Source: Chionis minor (taxonomy: Eukaryota; Chordata; Aves; Charadriiformes; Chionididae). Taken from it: a stretch of DNA of 64,000 nucleotides. A program made the position numbers and the translations under genes. The DNA lies in contig VZSF01009110.1 of NCBI GenBank assembly GCA_013398295.1, positions 485,074-549,073 of the forward strand, in the 5' to 3' direction. The notes beneath the pieces are model-generated. The model worked only from the letters and a program-made list of their open reading frames with translations, was not told where the DNA came from and made no database searches. Shown here piece after piece: positions 11,789 through 21,805 of the stretch (position 1 is its first letter; the number at the start of each line of letters is the position of its first letter).

Positions 11789-12954
11789 AAAGGGTACGGA
11801 AAGAGGGCCATTGCAGTTGCTTTGCAATAGAGGTCTGGCAACCTCCCTGTAGCATCTTTGTTCTACCATTACTGTACAGCTTAAGCAACCCAGTCTGAGC
11901 TTGGTAAGGGTTATATACCTCATTGTTTCCAAAATGATATTTTGTGTGCTTTCTTACTCAATGAGTCTAACACTTACTATTCCTGAATAGACAAAAGCCA
12001 CCCCCAAATATGCAAAGAAATGCTTTGTTCCAAATTTCCAACAGTTACCTAAGTCCCCATGCTGTCTGGAGTCACGTACAGCCAGAGGCAAATCTGAAGC
12101 TGCCTTGTCCTCAGAAGTCTCACCATCTGGTGGGATGCACCATTTACCCATTTGAAGAGTGAATCAATCTCAAACTGGAGGCTGCCACACTGTATGTATG
12201 TATGTTCATGGGCACGAGGATGGGATTTTAACCGTGAGTCAAATAGATACCGTGAGCCAAAATACTCTAAATGTAGCAAGTAAGAAGATGGAAGTTAGTA
12301 AATAATAAGTCTTATTAAAAATGAACAAATGCAGGGCCAGGTTCTGAAGAGAATTGGGCGGAAAAAAGAAGACGAAAGAAAGGAAGATGTCGGTAGCACT
12401 AAAACTTTGGATGGGAGTTTACAGTTGCTTGGACAACCTGCATCCTGAAATTAGAAGAGAGCATTCTTCCCCATACTTCAGTAATGATATAAATTCAGTG
12501 AGCATTAGCTGCAACTGTAAAACATTTCCAATCAGTACTAATACATTAAGTAAGAGGGCAAGAGCTTCAAACTTCTACTTAGAAAGAATAAACTTTAGCT
12601 TTCATTGCAACAGGAGAGTCCAACACAGCACCTTCTATGTTCTAAAGCAAGGAAGCTCTTTCTGTAACCTCAGAATACTCTTATATCACCTTTCTTCATA
12701 GTCTCTGCCAGATCTCTGCAGAAATTCACTGCTATTGCATAGCTCTCTAGTACACATTTGTGTAAGGAACTTTATAAAAAGAAACAGATCATATCTGGAT
12801 AGGATCCTCATGCTTTCCTCCCTGGTAAGTCTGGCTACAACTCCTGAGTTACTTCTCCTTTCACGCTATTCTGTCACTCTTGTTACCCTCCTGATGTGCG
12901 TGCCCAGAAATGAGGGAACCTCCATCTGGCTTTAATTATTCATCTTCAAGGCTT
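11789..12954. other. Unique non-coding DNA with a short TGTA repeat
   Basis: No exon was recognised. A short TGTA tetramer run is at 12191-12204. A 115-codon plus frame at 12354-12701 opens with a GGKKKTKERK-like stretch, but has no domain and a length that chance can produce. Confidence 0.6.
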
Positions 12955-13080
12955 CCTAATGGCTGGCTGGTAGAATTCCCCGGACCCACCTTCCTCCACT
13001 GCTGGGCAGAGCAGCACCCAGCTCTGGTTCCCAGACTCTCTGCTGCCTAGCTCCATTACACACTGGGAGGGGGATCCACT
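12955..13080. other. Short GC-richer block, unidentified
   Basis: About 125 bp of raised GC with CCCCGGACCCACC, CTGCTGGGCAGAGCAGC and GGGAGGGGGATCC. It is not in a long open frame and was not recognised as a repeat. It is listed because it departs from the local base composition. Confidence 0.35.
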
Positions 13081-16000
13081 ATAAATCCCTAAACATTGTT
13101 TTACGAGGAAGACTAGAGAGCTGGATGACAGGGATACAGAAATAATTTCTAAGACAGATTAATTTCCAAGTTCAGCCAAAAGGTGAATTCTCCAACAAAA
13201 AACCTGAATTCTGTGGCACCTGAACAAATATTTAATTCTCTGGCTACAGAACACCACCCTAGACTAGACCTTGATTGAGATTAATGGGGTATGTCCTATC
13301 TCCCTTGTCCCTGGTAACTTTTTTAAAGCTGATCTAGATTCAGGAAAGCCACCTCATCTCTCTGACTGCAATGAAAGCAAACTGCTATGGTCACATTTTC
13401 AATTGTAAGGCTTTTTAAAGAAAACTTGAGATTCTCCTCAAAAGGGAGATGAAATAAACATGAAATGTGTAGAACACATATTGTATGTGTTATGGCAACT
13501 ATCCAGAAAAGATATCAAAAAATAAAAAATAAAAGTGGTTTATTCTCGGGGATAATATTTCAACTGGCCTCAGTTATTAGCTTTAGTGCTTAAAGAAGCT
13601 TTAACGCTTCTTTGGTTTTCAAATGTTGAGGCTGTAATACATTCAATTTCTGCTAAGTAAAACTTACTCTTGCCTTGCCCCTGTGACTGTATTTATTTAG
13701 TTCTTACTACCCTGTACTATGTATGGCATGACTATCAACAATTCTTAATCACTAATATTCATTTCTGAAAATGCTAAACCAAGCCCTTGAGCTGATGAAA
13801 ATGCTAGACAGGGTGTACATTGAAATACATGTACAGAGAAATTGACACTTTCTTTTAAAAGTCAACATCTCCTCAAAGCTATGACAATCAAAAAAAGATC
13901 AGTCTCCACATACCATTCTTTAGTACATTATGCATACTCATTTACATTAGTACAAAACACACGTAAAATGTTCCTTTTGTTGAGGGTCATAGACATGAAG
14001 GTACTAAGAAAGAGATATCAGAATATCTATTATGTCAAAGTGCATCATACTTTAACTAAATGTATTGCTGCTGCACAAACACGGTTGAGCCTATTTGATG
14101 ATTATTATTTGAGATTTCTTACTTAGAACCATGTCAAAATTAATCCCTATTTAATGAGTTTTTTTGAAAGGGTTTTAAAATATCAAAATTCTGAAACATG
14201 CTCATTAGAACTATTTGTAAGTAATTAAAAATGATAGCTTATAAATAAGTTGTGATTGGATCCTAAAGCCATGTCAGAAATAGTGCTCAGATGACAGCTT
14301 GTCAGATAATTTTATGCTTGATACATGGGCCCTGTGACATTTTTATTCTCTTGAAAAAAGAAAGTTAAAATTTCTGCCATCACTACTTTTTCCTTCCTTT
14401 TCTCTCCTAGATCATGACACATTGACATCATCCACCTCAACACTAAAAAAAAATCACTAATTACTCAGTTTGTTTCCCACAACCTCTTCATTATCAAATG
14501 TGAGAGAGAGACAAATTGAACAGAAAAGGTAACCAACATGCTTATGAAACCTTAATTTTTCTGTCTTTGACAGAGAACACTAACATGATGAGGTATGGCA
14601 TTTCTGTGTAAAATTCTTTTTGGATTTGGAATGTGTCACATTGTATCAGTCAGGAGTCAACAAGTTTCTCATGACATCTCACCCACAGGGAAAGCTTGGG
14701 TGTTAGTTTTTGTTTTGATTTGCTATTTTAAGAGTATGGCAAGGATTACAGTAAAGGTTCTGAAAACTCCTCGGACTTCAGAGTGTAGTATAAAAACTGT
14801 CTTTAAAATAGATATTCAGAAATATAAAGTGCTCTTTATTTTTCATAAGCCACTTGAAGCGTGGAGTGTTTAAAAATGTGCTTGCTTACAAAAACATCAA
14901 AATTATTTTTGTTAATAATATTGATTTGTTATTCTACAAAAAGGCAATTCGATAACAATAAACCAAATTAATTGAAAATGTTAAAATAAAAATAAGAGTA
15001 TCTTAAACCAAGGACAGTGACAGAAAAATAAAAATTAAAACCTGATAATTTTTTCATAATTTCTTGATTATGATTATAATGTTAAGGCTTTTTAAGAGAC
15101 TAATTCTTGCCACTGGTGTTTCCTTGAGAAAACAAAGCTACCCAAAGCAGATAATATATACCTCTGTTCTTTTTAAATAATGATAAGTGTTGCATATAAA
15201 AAGCCACCCTGAGCTGTGAATTTCTTAATGTCTTAGTTTCAGATGTAATTTGAACATTGACTGGAGTCTGGAGCCTTTCCTCAAACTAATTATTAACTTA
15301 TTTGAAAGCTAGTTGCACTAAATTTGAGAGGACTGTTCCTGTAAACCAGTGCTACTCTTCATGTATTAGGATACCTGTATCTGACCTTAAGATTTATTTC
15401 ATTTCATCTGTAAAATGAGAGATTTAAAAAACCCCAAACATATTTATGGAAGATTATAAAATATGTATATGTCAAACTTCACCTCTTGAATCTTACTGAT
15501 TTCAACTATTAATTTACAGAGCCGTGTGAGCAGCAAGGCTTAACAGTATTATTACTCTGACAGAAGTAGATGACAGTCTAATATTGCGCTGCATTTTGCT
15601 GTTGATGAGGACTATTATTTCCAATAGGCATATTATGTAACAATATCACAGCTTGTCATGACTTATCTGAGAAACATGAGTGCTTGCAGCAAATACATGA
15701 GATTTATGAATGTCACTAGTAAACGGGGACTGCTTTTCATGGTACTTACTGAAGTGCTAGGTAAACATTCCTTTTCATAGGAAAAAATAAAAAAGGAGGA
15801 AAATATTTAGTGAAATTCCAGGTTTTCCAAGGAAAAAACCCCACAACAACAACAAAAAACCCTCGAATATTTTGATTTCTGTTACAGAAAACTGAATGCC
15901 ATTAAAAATTCTTTTCAGCATTAAAAAGTGTTGATGACCTGAGGGACTTGTTTAGAGAACTTGTTTATCTACCAGAACAAAGCCTTATGCAAACAAGGAG

Positions 16001-19000
16001 GAACATTCGTTCCCTCTGAAATTTCTGAATCTCCTGTCCATTTATATAAGACAAGATATGAGTAGTGAGCAGCCAATTGCCTCACAGGCATTAGACTCAG
16101 ACAGCTATTAGAATATAGTGCAGACTACTGTAAAATTTACAAGCCTGACACAGAGCTTATTGGATTTAAAGGATATAATTTCATTTGTTTCAGTGGACAC
16201 TGGATTTAACCCTGTTGGTATGATCCAATGTCTACTGAAGCATATGGAAAAATACCCACAAAATGAATCATATGCAGTCCCTATTCAGAGCTCCTTGGGT
16301 GGATGAAGAGAGAGATTCAAAGATTTTTATTACAATTATCCTTGGCTTATACTGTTGTATTTTTTCCTAATTCAAAGATACTTGGTTTTACATAGGAAAA
16401 GTTGCCTGGCAAACACCAGAGAACAATTTCAAGCAATTTCTCTGTATTCCGAACACATGCTCCAATCTCGCCTTCTTTAGAAAGACTGCCTACATTAACA
16501 TCTCTCTGATCCAAAAAAAGGTGTGCTTGTATGCCAGAGGGATAATAAATCAAATAACTTAGGGTTCTTGATAGCCCCAAATTAACATAATTCAAGTCCT
16601 GAAATGAGACATAAGAAAAAGACTGATTTGACTTGGCAATTAATACTTTGTGCTGAAGTGCTCTAATGCCCAAAACACAAATGTGAGAGAGCAGTGATTA
16701 CTGACCAAGGTATTAACATTATTTGGACAAGTTTAAAATATGGATTAAATTTAGGAAATTAAAGTTAGAAAACTGAGTTTGCGAAAACATCTACATACAG
16801 AATTGAGGTTAAATGAAGACTGATTGAATTGTTTGTTTACTAGACCCTCTCTCTACATACTCTTGAAATCCTGTGAGAAATTCAGCAAGCTTGGATTCTT
16901 CCACATAACTCAATAGCCTAAACTGAAAATAATGCTAAGCTCTGTAGACAACCAGTGCAAAGAGAGGATCTTGACATAGTGATGTAGGTCTGTAGTAAGC
17001 TGTATTAGTCTTCTGAATTTGTCTGCATTGACTAGAGGGAGGCTACGCAACTGTGCTATTAAATTGGGTGTCTCTGTTCAAGGCTTATAATTAGATTAAA
17101 AGAATCTGGGCTTTTGCTTGACTTAAAAATCATGTAATGTTCTCCATTAAAATCCATTTGTTCAAAAGATATGCTCAAAATAACTGCAACTCATCATCTG
17201 ACATTAAATTAGCTACCTAAATTACTTTATACTAAATTTAGAGAGGACAATGGCAAAGCTCCCTTTGGACTTCACTGGCCCAGGACCAGTATACAGTAAC
17301 AGATGCTGCTTTTCCCAGTTTCATGAACAATTTGTGGGGATTTTTTTCTCAGAAAATTCTCAGAGGTCTTTCTTTTTATGCTGCAATGTTAAAGGAGAGC
17401 AGTAATAACTGCAGGTGGATTACTGAACATACGTTACAGGGTCTGAAATCTTAGTGACCTTGAGCAGAATCAGTTTCCAAATGCAATTTGTTAAATACCA
17501 TTATATTACATGACAGCTGTGGGAGTGAGGGAATATGAGAATAGTAAAGCCAAAGTCCCTTGGGGTAGTCAGATAAAACGTGGCAGAACCTGTCTAAATA
17601 ACACATTTGTTATATCTAGTTTTGTTGCTTTAAAATACTTTGCTTGGGAAGCTGCTAATCTCAGTGGAAGAAATCAACTCATCTCAGCCATCACAAAGGC
17701 ACTGCTGTATACTGCCTCTGTTCTAATCATGGCAACATGATGACACCAAAAAATAAATTAAATAAAAATAAAAATCAGTGATGCAAATTTAGATTTAAAA
17801 TATTAGTTTCAGAATTAAAACATACCGCATTAAAAAGAAAGAATTCTTGACTGTCATTAAATCACCCTTTTTTCTCTTTTTTAAAAACTGTCTATTTAAC
17901 CTCAGTTCCCAGGTTTTCTTCTTTAGATTCCACTTCCAGTGCAGCAGATATGCCATTTTTTCTCTATGGGACCACATCTGAAGTGAGTCAGTCACTCTAT
18001 ACTACTCCCAGTCAAAAGAACTTCATCTAAAAGTACTTTAAGATTGGATCTTTTGTGTGAAGCCTGAGCAATCTGCAGGCAGTGAAGAATAAAAATATAT
18101 TGAGGATTCACTGCCAGAGATGCAATCGTGAGATGCAGAAATAATTGCTGGAAAATATCAGAAGCTGGTGTGCCGGGGAAAGTTTGGGGTTCTTCTGCTT
18201 TTAGAGGATTCTATGTGTCCAGCCTACATACTAATGTTACAAGCCAGGGTACATAGATAGTAAAAAAGTATCAAACCCAAAATTCACCAAGAACTGTTCA
18301 AACACGAGAAATGGCTAATCTCATATGAAAAAAAGCATGGCTAAAAAAAGATGTATTTTTATTTCATTTTTAGATACATGACAAATTTACTGTCCACTTC
18401 CTGGCTGACAATGGAGCCCAGTTTTACTCCAGGTTAATTAACATGTAATGCTTGTAGTTATAATTGTTGTATGTGGTTATATTAAGCTAACAGGGACTAG
18501 AAGTTTCATTTTTCATAATATTTGGTAGGTTTAAGTAGACTAGACGTTTCTATTTCCAGTTTGAAATATAAAAAACACAAGAAAAACTGAGTAACAAGAA
18601 GTGGTTATACTTAAAAGATTTATGCTGGAACTCTGTTCCTGCAGGTAGCGCGTGAATATTTTCTCTGAAATGAAGTGTCCTTGATATACTCTTCTTGCAC
18701 TTTATACTGTTCTATGAATTATAGAAGAATCCACACTGGCTGTGTATATTATTTTGGAAGAGTCACTACTCTCCTTAGAAGCAGACTGAAGTAAGGAAAA
18801 CTGAATCATCCTGTCAGTAGTCAGTTGGTACCATCATAGACTTGCCCAAGGGAAAAATGAAAGTTCAACTTGAAAACTATCTTGAGAAATGAGCCTTCAG
18901 AAAAAGACGTTAAGCCATGTTAAAAAGGATCAGGATACTATTTCTATGAAAACAGCAATGATCAAGCAGACCAACAACTGAGACTTATATAGCTAATTGG

Positions 19001-19683
19001 AACAAATGACAAAGATACAGTTCCTAGAATATTGCAGCCTTTCCAAGTGAAGATCAATGAAAGGCTTTACTGGCATGTACTGAAAGCAGCTTCAGATTTT
19101 CAGGTGATTTACTATCTTTTTATTGTCATAAATATATCTTAAAATTGACACCCCTCACTCTCCTCCCCCCCGCCAAAAAAATAAAAAAATCCATCTAGTA
19201 GCTCGATAGCTACAGAAGTTGTATCATTTTTAAAAGAGTAATAAGAGCTAAGACATTAAAGACTGTAGAAAGGCTGACACTATCCAAAGGATCCAGTGCA
19301 GATCCTCAGCTGGGGAATCCTCAGCTTTCTGCAAAGAATAGATTGCACAGCAAGGCAGCTATCACATCTCATGCATCAGGGAGTTCCCTGTTTAACAGTG
19401 CTACTCATGTCTTCAAGGAGGCACTAATTTTAGGATAATTTGGAAATCCTGTTCCATCTGCAAATTAAATTGCACTTCCTATTTCACAAATACCAAGAAC
19501 TAAGTAGAAGTCACCTTCACTTTTTCTATTTAGAGTTACTTTTGCTGCAAGAGGCATGTAATCCACAGCTTTCTTGTTGTGCCTGCCATTTTTATTTTTT
19601 ATCTTTTTTAATACAGTGTCATAATCAGTGTATAAAGACCAATTTCTTAGAGTAAAGATGACTGGCATCTCTAGACTCAAGAA
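13081..19683. other. Unique AT-rich non-coding DNA
   Basis: A long stop-dense stretch. A MIR-like remnant is noted separately near 15383. There is a perfect 8-bp hairpin at 13592-13613 (AAAGAAGC, six-base loop, GCTTCTTT) and an A/T-rich simple tract near 17750-17776. The minus frame at 16347-16673 (108 codons) is the most protein-like of the chance frames here but matches nothing I know. Confidence 0.6.
15383..15431 (+). mobile_element. Possible MIR/CORE-SINE-like remnant (weak)
   Basis: The segment TTTCATCTGTAAAATGAGAG resembles the well-known MIR 3' motif (CATCTGTAAAATGGGGAT), and TGACCTTAAGATT just before it resembles the upstream MIR motif TGACCTTGGGCAAG. Only about 45 bp match, and the promoter part of a MIR was not found. 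Chance similarity is a real possibility. Confidence 0.25.
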
Positions 19684-19716
19684 ACAAATTGCCTAACAAA
19701 TTGCCTAACAAATTGC
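19684..19716. repeat. 12-bp tandem repeat, 2.75 copies
   Basis: The unit ACAAATTGCCTA is repeated exactly at 19684-19695 and 19696-19707, with a partial third copy ACAAATTGC at 19708-19716. Perfect identity suggests recent slippage. It may vary in length between individuals. Confidence 0.95.
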
Positions 19717-21441
19717 ACAACTGCAAACTCTATCATTTCCTAAGTACCTCCATGTCACCCACTTCCATGTTTTCTCAGCTTGTATCTTCACTAGGAACAC
19801 AGCTCTGCTCTTTTACAGAACAAAATGGAACAATAAATTCAATAGCAAATGAATGCATGAATCATTGCATCCATAGTGAAACAGAACTGGATGCAATCTG
19901 CTGTCCAGGGAAAAATATGACTAAATACCTTTAGCTATCATTTCTCCAAGAACAATCTTGGAAACTTTTCTGTCTCTCTGGATTAAGCAAACCTTATGTT
20001 TGACAGAAATTCTGAATGTCCCTGGCGACCCTAGTAAAATCATAATTTCTATTAAGCAAAGACAAGGCTTAAGTGATATCATTCCTTAAGGCAGGGTTAT
20101 CTAACTAAAGCTAGGATTAAAAAAGAAAATGACTGGATTCTCCTTTTATCTAATGTATTGGTTTTATCTGAGTTATTGAACTATGCACCCTTCCAAACCA
20201 ATTTTAAGTTTTAAAAATAAAGCACTACTTTTGTAGATTTGCTAGATACAGATTCAACATTTTTATGGTAAGGTGATGAAGAAGGTCTATGTGTAAAAAG
20301 AGGTTCCACTAGAAATTTTTTCTTATAAACATTTAGGATATTACATCTCACATGTCTATACCTAGAGGGAAGAAACAGTAGCTAATACACTGGCTAAGTC
20401 ATCAAGTATTATGAAATGCAGTATATTAAGAACTATAGCAACCATTAATATTTTCTTTTTTATTTTAAACTATCATACAAAGTTAAAAGCTTTTTTTTTT
20501 TCTCTAAAGTGCGAGTGAGAATCCTTTCCCTTGCCGAAGCAAAGCTCCTTTAAATAGTAATGTAATATAAAAATCCTGATGATACTGTTGCTAGTTTATA
20601 TACAGCTGGTCACCATCTCACTGCTGATATGAAGCCAGTTACAACATACTTAATAAGGACTAGTCAAAATTCACTACAGTTTCCTGAATTACTTTTATAG
20701 TAACTGCAGAAAGAGAAAGTATTAAAGATAAATTCCTGGAATATCCAAAACCACTAATAAAATGTTCTAAAAAACCCCACCATAAAGCCATGCAATAGGT
20801 CCAGGACATCCAGCACCATCTCATCTCTTGTTTAGACCAGAGAGAGATCCAGTCAAACTTGGTGGTCAGGGAGTGGATTTTGCAACCATGTGGCCATGAT
20901 GGAATTGTATGACTCTCAAGTGGCTACCATAATAGCTGCTAATTGCCAATAAGGGATTTAATTAAATATCTCAGGACTTTTTACAGACAGAAGCAAGCCA
21001 GTATAAATCAATACCAGATAATCAAAGTCAGCAAGACAATGAGAAACTGATATTGTCCTCATTTAGTGGCCTCTAATATGTCTTGAAGTTTCTATTCTCA
21101 AATAGAATAACAAGAATGTCTTTTCCTTTGCCTGAAACACTGCAGATGACTAACCAGAGCAAGCAAAAAATGAGCATGAAATAACGAGAATACAGCAATA
21201 TATGAAAGATAATTTCTCAATTAACAGTATGTGATCTTGTGCCTTTGACAACTCATATAATTTTGAACAATGAGTAATTCATGACGATGAAAGGGCAAGC
21301 ACTTTCCTTCATTCATTTATTTGTTTTATTCCTTGTAGAATACAGCAAATAAATAAAATTGCTTCTAAAAAGCCATTTTCCACTGTTATCATTTATGCCT
21401 TGAGGAAAAGAGCCTTAAAATACACTAGCTTATGAGCTAAA
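19717..21441. other. Unique AT-rich non-coding DNA
   Basis: No exon or dispersed repeat was recognised. It contains T-runs near 20490 and short, stop-limited frames only. It ends at the target site of the LTR that follows. Confidence 0.65.
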
Positions 21442-21446
21442 CCCAC
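21442..21446. repeat. Target-site duplication, left copy (CCCAC)
   Basis: CCCAC immediately precedes the LTR's first bases TGTCCTGG. The identical CCCAC immediately follows its last bases CATGACA at 21801-21805. A 5-bp duplication of host DNA is the signature of retroviral integrase and fixes both LTR borders. Confidence 0.93.
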
Positions 21447-21503
21447 TGTCCTGGTTCCGGCAGGGACAGGGTTAATACCTGGCCCAGCACAGGTATTCCA
21501 CAC

Positions 21504-21509
21504 CACGTG
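21504..21509 (+). promoter_or_regulatory. E-box with adjoining CRE-like half-site in LTR U3
   Basis: CACGTG is directly followed by ACGCC, so the strand reads CACGTGACGCCA. This is a canonical E-box (bound by USF, MYC/MAX or TFE-type bHLH proteins) overlapping a CRE half-site TGACG whose second half is mutated. It lies about 12 bp upstream of the expected TATA position, where an LTR promoter would carry its upstream elements. Binding is inferred and was not measured. Confidence 0.6.
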
Positions 21510-21520
21510 ACGCCATTCCC

Positions 21521-21528
21521 AGTATTTA
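21521..21528 (+). promoter_or_regulatory. Degenerate TATA position of the LTR
   Basis: AGTATTTA stands where related avian LTRs, including the one at 44068-44773, carry AGTATA(T/A)AA. The run of A after TATA is lost, so the core promoter is probably weak. A second AT-rich match TATTTATA at 21615-21622 is too far downstream to be the family's usual TATA box, but it could act as one. Confidence 0.45.
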
Positions 21529-21676
21529 GGGGGAACTGGCCGGGGAGGAGTTCCCAGTTCGGGAGCAGGCGGGGACGGTCCGGGTCTGGTCGGTGCGCGT
21601 CGGTTCGGTACCCCTATTTATACATTCCTCTGCCAGTACTGTTGTTGTTGTTTTGCCGGTTTTTCTTTGTTGTTCT

Positions 21677-21682
21677 GTTAAA
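21677..21682 (+). terminator. Degenerate polyadenylation signal of the LTR (GTTAAA)
   Basis: GTTAAA lies about 10 bases before TTTTATCTCAACCC, where related LTRs have ATTAAA, as I recall them. The first base differs from the functional variant, so 3'-end formation would be weakened. Confidence 0.4.
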
Positions 21683-21800
21683 TTGCTTTTTATCTCAACC
21701 CATGAGTTTTTGCCTTTTTATTCCAATTTTCCCTCGCCTGTGAGAGGTTTGGGTGAGTGGCCGTGTGGTTCTTTGTGCCGGCTGAGGCCAAACCATGACA

Positions 21801-21805
21801 CCCAC
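21801..21805. repeat. Target-site duplication, right copy (CCCAC)
   Basis: CCCAC follows the LTR end CATGACA and is identical to the left copy at 21442-21446. Confidence 0.93.

Larger units (their letters stand above)
21447..21800 (+). mobile_element. Solo LTR of an avian ERVL-like endogenous retrovirus, plus orientation
   Basis: Seen: a 354-bp unit begins TGTCCTGGTTCCGGC and ends AAACCATGACA, bounded by identical CCCAC duplications. Inside are an E-box (CACGTG), a decayed TATA position, a GC- and CpG-rich stretch at about 21535-21610, a polyadenylation-signal-like GTTAAA, and TTTTATCTCAACCCATGAG. This order of landmarks matches what I remember of ERVL-like LTRs common in neoavian birds. There is no second LTR and no gag, pol or env sequence nearby, so this is a solo LTR left by recombination between the two ends of a provirus. 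I count about 17 CpGs, many for an old methylated repeat, and the duplication is perfect; both suggest a fairly recent insertion. The family name needs a library search. No viral gene is present. Confidence 0.92.

Noticed and set aside
12354..12701. 115-codon plus frame starting with a lysine-rich stretch
   Set aside because: No domain, no neighbouring exon structure, and a length that chance can give in this much AT-rich DNA.
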